DNA from: Chitinophagaceae bacterium
GTDB taxonomy: Bacteria; Bacteroidota; Bacteroidia; Chitinophagales; Chitinophagaceae
Reading direction: 5' to 3'
Assembly: GCA_025924755.1 (NCBI GenBank)
Contig: JAICHT010000003.1
Span: 1-32,413, forward strand
Length of the DNA stretch: 32,413 nucleotides
Under the pieces are notes generated by a model. It had not been told where the DNA came from and ran no database searches. It was given only the letters and a program-made list of their open reading frames with translations. A program made the translations under genes and the position numbers. Positions 27,820 to 32,413 of the stretch are shown here, piece after piece; position 1 is the stretch's first letter; each line of letters starts with the position of its first letter.

Positions 27820-27981
27820 CTAATAACCTTCTTTTATAAAAGAAATCATACTAAACAGCAGCATTAGGCACATGGCAATTACCAGTAAGGTAACAAATAT
27901 TTTGAAGGGTAACGGCCTGCCTTTAGTAGCTACAAATCCATTATAAAATGCAGCTATTTTGCTTTTCTTTTTTTGGGGCAT
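27820..27981 (-). CDS. Small single-pass membrane protein (53 aa), not in the supplied ORF track
   Basis: Reverse-strand ORF MPQKKKSKIAAFYNGFVATKGRPLPFKIFVTLLVIAMCLMLLFSMISFIKEGY*: basic N-terminus and one clear TM helix. Confidence 0.45.
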   Translation of the reverse strand: MPQKKKSKIAAFYNGFVATKGRPLPFKIFVTLLVIAMCLMLLFSMISFIKEGY

Positions 27982-28346
27982 TACAAATTATGGTTCTTAT
28001 ACAAATCTAACTGCTGCAGCATTACTAGTCTATATTTAAATTTGTTTTATCAGGATAACTTTAGAATGTTGTAGTTCTTTCATATGCATTATCCCTCAAT
28101 ATACGTCTATCAGAACTTTAGTTTCTACAGATGCTCAATAAGCTTTGTGCGTAATTTTTTATACAAAAAATTCTTCTACAGCCATTTATCCTGATTTACA
28201 ATAATTACTTATAAAAAATGCAAATGCCTTTGTTGTGTGCCATCCACACAATTAAAAGCGTTTTTCGTTTCAATTTACTATAAGCAGTCAATAGAGGTAT
28301 AGAAATTGATTCCCTTTAGCAAAATTTAAACTTTAATACAAAGACC

Positions 28347-29333
28347 ATGAGAATAAGGTTTCGCATCTGTATGGCTTTAATATTCTGCATGCCTGTGGCG
28401 GTGATGGCGCAGCAACCTGATACTCTCGTTAAAAAGCTGGATAGCCTGAATATCCGAAATGATAGCCTGGGAAGACAAAAGAATAATATTAACCGCGCCA
28501 ACTATAACGAAAGAACGAAGATAACCGGGCGTACTTATTTTATATTGCTGGCAGATGATTTTAAACAACAGTTTACCGCACCTTTTCATGCCAGTAAAAA
28601 AGATTGGGGCATCGTAGGCAAGTTTGCCCTCGTTACTGCAGGCGTTGCGCTGGCCGATGAATCTATCAACCACTTTGCGGTTGGCCTGCACAACCATAAT
28701 AAAGGAGTGGCTACTATAAGCAAGAACGTAACCAACTTTGGTGGCTTATACGAAGGATATACGTTAGCGGCGCTCGGTGCTTACGGTTTTGTTTTTAAAA
28801 ATCAGAAAATTAAAACTACTACCTTATTGGCCACACAGGCATATGTAACGGCCGCCGCTATAGAAGCTATCGGCAAATTTGCATTTGGAAGACAACGACC
28901 TATTTATTACGACCCGAAAACAGGCGAAAACGATCCCGTTTTCCACGGCCCTTTTTACCAGTTTCATAAAGATGCCAACGGTCAAAAACATCCTAATACT
29001 TCCTATACGTCATTCCCCTCCGGCCACTCCACTGTAGCTTTTGCTGCAGCTACTGTTTTTGCTTTGGAGTATAGAGACCGGCCACTGGTACCCATAATAT
29101 CTTACAGTGCTGCTACATTAGTAGCATTAAGCAGGCTTACCGAAAACAAACACTGGCCAACCGATATATTGGTAGGCGCGGCATTGGGTTACCTAAGCGG
29201 CAGGCAGGTGGTTAATAATTACCACCGGTATGCTAAAATTCAGAACGATAAAAAGAAGAAAGGCACGCTCAGCTTTAATGCACAATATTTTTATGGTAAA
29301 GTATTGCCAGGCGTAACCTACCATTTTCGATGA
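28347..29333 (+). CDS. PAP2-family phosphatase with signal peptide
   Basis: KFAFGRQRP, SYTSFPSGHSTVAFA and SRLTENKHWPTDILVGAALGYLSG match the three PAP2 motifs. Confidence 0.9.
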   Translation: MRIRFRICMALIFCMPVAVMAQQPDTLVKKLDSLNIRNDSLGRQKNNINRANYNERTKITGRTYFILLADDFKQQFTAPFHASKKDWGIVGKFALVTAGVALADESINHFAVGLHNHNKGVATISKNVTNFGGLYEGYTLAALGAYGFVFKNQKIKTTTLLATQAYVTAAAIEAIGKFAFGRQRPIYYDPKTGENDPVFHGPFYQFHKDANGQKHPNTSYTSFPSGHSTVAFAAATVFALEYRDRPLVPIISYSAATLVALSRLTENKHWPTDILVGAALGYLSGRQVVNNYHRYAKIQNDKKKKGTLSFNAQYFYGKVLPGVTYHFR

Positions 29334-29435
29334 ACTAAAGCTTAGTAATGGATTCTACCTATTTCAACCATTAACCATCTACTATTGGCAACCAATATCA
29401 AAGCATTTCATAGTTTTATAATAATTAATTAACTG

Positions 29436-31664
29436 ATGCACGCCGACTTACTATCTTTTGATACGAATATTGACTTTCAAGCCGAGAGTACATCAAGACA
29501 ATTGGCCCGTTTTTTTTCCTTTACCCAAAACCCCTGTTGCATTGCAGGTTTTGACGGCTACTTTAAAAAAGTAAATGCCGCTTTTTGCGCACTGATTGAA
29601 TGCAAAGAAGAAGAACTGCTCTCCAAACCTTTCCGCTCCTTTCCTTATTTTGACGGCCTGGTTACCGAAATTAAAAATGCAGGTAAAAAAAGAAATGGCA
29701 ATAGCTCCTACAGCATCTTTGCAACGTATACAAAAAGCAACCAGGAATGCATTGTTATTGAGTGGACGTATATTATTGATGAAGAAGAAAAGCTGGCGTA
29801 TGCTATTGGTAAAGATGTAACATCATTAAAGAAAAAAGAAAGCGAATTAGAAGCTATTAATGAAAGATATGACCTGGTTTCAAAAGCTACTTCCGAAGCG
29901 ATATGGGATTGGGAAGTAGGCGAAAACAGGTTCTTTTGTCACGGAAGTAATTTTAAAAAATTATTCGGATACGATATTGTAAACGACTATGCTCCTTCTG
30001 AGTTGTGGGAGCAAAACCTTGATCCCGACACTAAAGAAAACATTGTATTAACACAATGGAATGCCTTGCATAATACAAGCGAATACTGGAACGATCAGTA
30101 TTGGTTTAAAAAAGCCAATGGCGAGTATGCATATGTAAAAGACCGGGCGCTTATAGTAAGAGATGAAGCTGGCAATGCCATACGCATGATTGGCGCCATG
30201 GATGATATTACCGCTCAAAAACTGGCAGAAGATGCGCTGATAGAAAGCGAAAAAAGCTACATGCTGTTATTTAACAATGCGCCCCTGCCCCAGTTTATTT
30301 ATGATATACAAACTTTAAAAATTTTAAAAGTAAATGATGCAGCAGTAAGGCATTATGGATATACCAGCGACGAGTTTCTTAAAATGCAGGCAACGGACAT
30401 AAGGCCCAAAGAGGAAGTTGATGAATTTGGCCAATACCTTAACCGTATAAAAAAAACAAACGAGCCTGTAACCGGCATCTGGACCCATGCACGGAAGAAT
30501 GGCGAAAAGTTTATAGCAGAAGTTTCTCCTACACGTATTGTATACCATAGCAAAAACTGTATACTTAGTACGGTTAACGATATTACCGATAAGGTAAAAC
30601 TGGAAGAGAAATTAATAGGTCTTAGAATAGTAAAACAAAAAAGAATTACAGAGGCTACTATTAATGCACAGGAAAATGAAAGAACGCAATTAGGAAAAGA
30701 ATTGCACGATAATATAAGCCAGGTGCTTACTACTACTAAGCTTTATCTGGAGTTGGCAGAAGCAAACGAAAACATACGGCTGGATTTGATTGAAAAAAGC
30801 AAGAACAACCTGCTGAATTTAATTAATGAAGTAAGAGCGCTTTCTAAATCCCTGATGCCGCCGATATTAGAGGATATTGGTTTGGAAGATGCTATTTATG
30901 AACTGGTAGAAACATACATTGTTACGCAAAGGCTTAATATCAAATTTCACTATAGTTCCGGGTTGGATGCACTTGCCAAGGACCTGAAAATCTGTTTGTA
31001 CCGGATTGTTCAGGAGCAGCTGAGTAATATTGCCAGGCACGCTGAAGCCAAAAATGTCATCATCAGTTTAGAGGCCAATGCACCTAATATCAATCTTGTA
31101 ATAACAGATGATGGAAAAGGTTTTAATACCACGCTTATCCGGAAAGGAATCGGAATCAATAATATAAAAAACCGTATAGAATTATACAGCGGAAACCTTG
31201 ATATTATTTCTTCTCCTGGAAATGGATGTACGCTGCGGATAAAATTTCCACTAACTGCTACTGAATCTAAAAAAACGCTAAACATATTAATAGCCGAAGA
31301 CGACCCCGATGATCAAACCATATTAAAAATTGCGTTTTCGGAAGTAGCTCCACATTCGCAGGTTACTTATATACCCAACGGTGAAAAAATGATTGAGCAA
31401 CTGAAGACTACGCCTGATGATCAATTACCTTCGCTAATAGTACTGGACTATAATATGCCGGTGCTAAACGGACTGGAAACGTTGAAGCTTTTGGAAATAG
31501 ACCAGCGTTATAAAAGCATTCCTAAGATAGTATATAGCAGTGCATATAACGACCGATACAAAGAGCAGTGTTTTTCAGCTAATGCCACCGCCTATCTTGA
31601 AAAAAGCGTAACCATTGATGAAATAAAGGATAATGTAAAGCAGATGCTTGCCTTCTGCAGCTAA
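29436..31664 (+). CDS. Hybrid PAS-HisKA_3-HATPase_c sensor kinase with C-terminal receiver domain
   Basis: PAS domains (YDLVSKATSEAIWDWEVGENRFF, SYMLLFNNAPLPQFIYD), H-box ERTQLGKELHDNISQVL, ATPase KGIGINNIKNRIELYSG, REC motifs LIAEDDPDDQ, LIVLDYNMPVLNG, VYSSAY, YLEKS. Confidence 0.92.
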   Translation: MHADLLSFDTNIDFQAESTSRQLARFFSFTQNPCCIAGFDGYFKKVNAAFCALIECKEEELLSKPFRSFPYFDGLVTEIKNAGKKRNGNSSYSIFATYTKSNQECIVIEWTYIIDEEEKLAYAIGKDVTSLKKKESELEAINERYDLVSKATSEAIWDWEVGENRFFCHGSNFKKLFGYDIVNDYAPSELWEQNLDPDTKENIVLTQWNALHNTSEYWNDQYWFKKANGEYAYVKDRALIVRDEAGNAIRMIGAMDDITAQKLAEDALIESEKSYMLLFNNAPLPQFIYDIQTLKILKVNDAAVRHYGYTSDEFLKMQATDIRPKEEVDEFGQYLNRIKKTNEPVTGIWTHARKNGEKFIAEVSPTRIVYHSKNCILSTVNDITDKVKLEEKLIGLRIVKQKRITEATINAQENERTQLGKELHDNISQVLTTTKLYLELAEANENIRLDLIEKSKNNLLNLINEVRALSKSLMPPILEDIGLEDAIYELVETYIVTQRLNIKFHYSSGLDALAKDLKICLYRIVQEQLSNIARHAEAKNVIISLEANAPNINLVITDDGKGFNTTLIRKGIGINNIKNRIELYSGNLDIISSPGNGCTLRIKFPLTATESKKTLNILIAEDDPDDQTILKIAFSEVAPHSQVTYIPNGEKMIEQLKTTPDDQLPSLIVLDYNMPVLNGLETLKLLEIDQRYKSIPKIVYSSAYNDRYKEQCFSANATAYLEKSVTIDEIKDNVKQMLAFCS

Positions 31665-31782
31665 AAGTTTCTTGTAATTACGGCATATTCGTTATTATTT
31701 TTTAGCATACAAGGGTTTCCTCTTACCGCTTAGCTTTTAAAAAGGCATAAAAAAATTTACTTTTAGCCTTCTAAAATCCAGT

Positions 31783-32413
31783 ATGAAAAACCGACTGTGC
31801 TATTTTTTAGCACTCACTCTTTTTATTGCTTTAAAAGGTACTGCGCAAACCGCCGATTCTTTAAAAAATGCAGTAACACTTACCTACAATTATTATCATT
31901 TTAATAAACAGTTTACCAGCGACTGGCAGATAGGTAATATAGAATATAAACGTCAAACCAAGGCCGGTGCTTTTTTGGGGCGTTTTAATTATGCCAATCG
32001 TCTTCAGCAAAATGGCTGGCAGGCTGAAGCAGAGGCGTACCCTATATTATCAAAAAAAGTATATGCATATGCAGGCATTGGTTACTCGGGCCAAATGCCG
32101 GTATTTCCTAAGTGGCGCAGCGGCGCTTCTTTATTTGTGAGCTTGCCAAAAGCATGGGAAGTAGAAGGTGGCTTCCGGCAATTGTATTTTGATAAAAACA
32201 TCTGGATTGGTACCGCCGGCGTTAGTAAATATGCAGGCAGCTGGTTGTTGAATTTCAGGTCGTATATTTCGATGGATGCACCGGTTGCTAACCAGGCTTA
32301 TTTTTTAACCATAAGAAATTATTTTAAAAATGAAAAAGATTATGCATGGCTGCAATTAGGTAGTGGCATATCACCCGATGAAGCAAGAAATGTACAGTTA
32401 ACTACTAAAAACA
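31783..32413 (+). CDS. YaiO-like outer membrane beta-barrel protein, truncated by the right window edge
   Basis: ATG at 31783, open to the end; signal peptide MKNRLCYFLALTLFIALKGTAQ, then TYNYYHFNKQFTSDWQIGNIEYKRQTKAGAFLGRFNYANR and alternating beta-strand pattern. Confidence 0.7.
   Translation, partial: MKNRLCYFLALTLFIALKGTAQTADSLKNAVTLTYNYYHFNKQFTSDWQIGNIEYKRQTKAGAFLGRFNYANRLQQNGWQAEAEAYPILSKKVYAYAGIGYSGQMPVFPKWRSGASLFVSLPKAWEVEGGFRQLYFDKNIWIGTAGVSKYAGSWLLNFRSYISMDAPVANQAYFLTIRNYFKNEKDYAWLQLGSGISPDEARNVQLTTKN

Noticed and set aside
1-32413. Defence island, prophage, transposon, CRISPR-Cas or biosynthetic cluster
   Set aside because: No integrase, transposase, capsid/tail, nuclease-helicase, Cas, NRPS/PKS or toxin-antitoxin signatures were recognised in the translated ORFs.

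Overview
The window looks like an ordinary chromosomal segment of a Bacteroidota bacterium, probably Chitinophagaceae-like. This rests on the SusC/SusD pair, TAnnTTTG-type -7 boxes, DUF4834 and YaiO-like proteins. Gene order: a partial 3' CDS end; secreted M28 peptidase; GH78-type alpha-L-rhamnosidase; neutral zinc metallopeptidase; PLP aminotransferase; small minus-strand ORFs including an unlisted 46-aa lipoprotein; MurG-like glycosyltransferase; SixA-like phosphatase; long PurF-like amidophosphoribosyltransferase; PAS/HisKA_3 histidine kinase; SurA-like PPIase; the infB-nusA-rimP cluster (minus strand); DUF4834 protein; tRNA with CAT anticodon; a frameshifted and truncated MG2-like gene remnant; SusD and SusC; DUF1223 protein; an orphan 191-aa protein; an unlisted 53-aa membrane ORF; PAP2 phosphatase; a hybrid HisKA_3-REC kinase; and a partial YaiO-like outer membrane protein. 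I found no CRISPR array, IS element, phage module or clear defence island, and nothing I can defend as a wholly new system. The best leads are the divergent promoter and leader hairpin at rimP, -7 boxes placed almost on start codons, the MG2 pseudogene next to the tRNA, the repeat/palindrome array upstream of susC, two kinases without adjacent response regulators (one fused to a receiver), and small ORFs missed by the ORF track. All family calls come from motif recognition by eye; no search was run.
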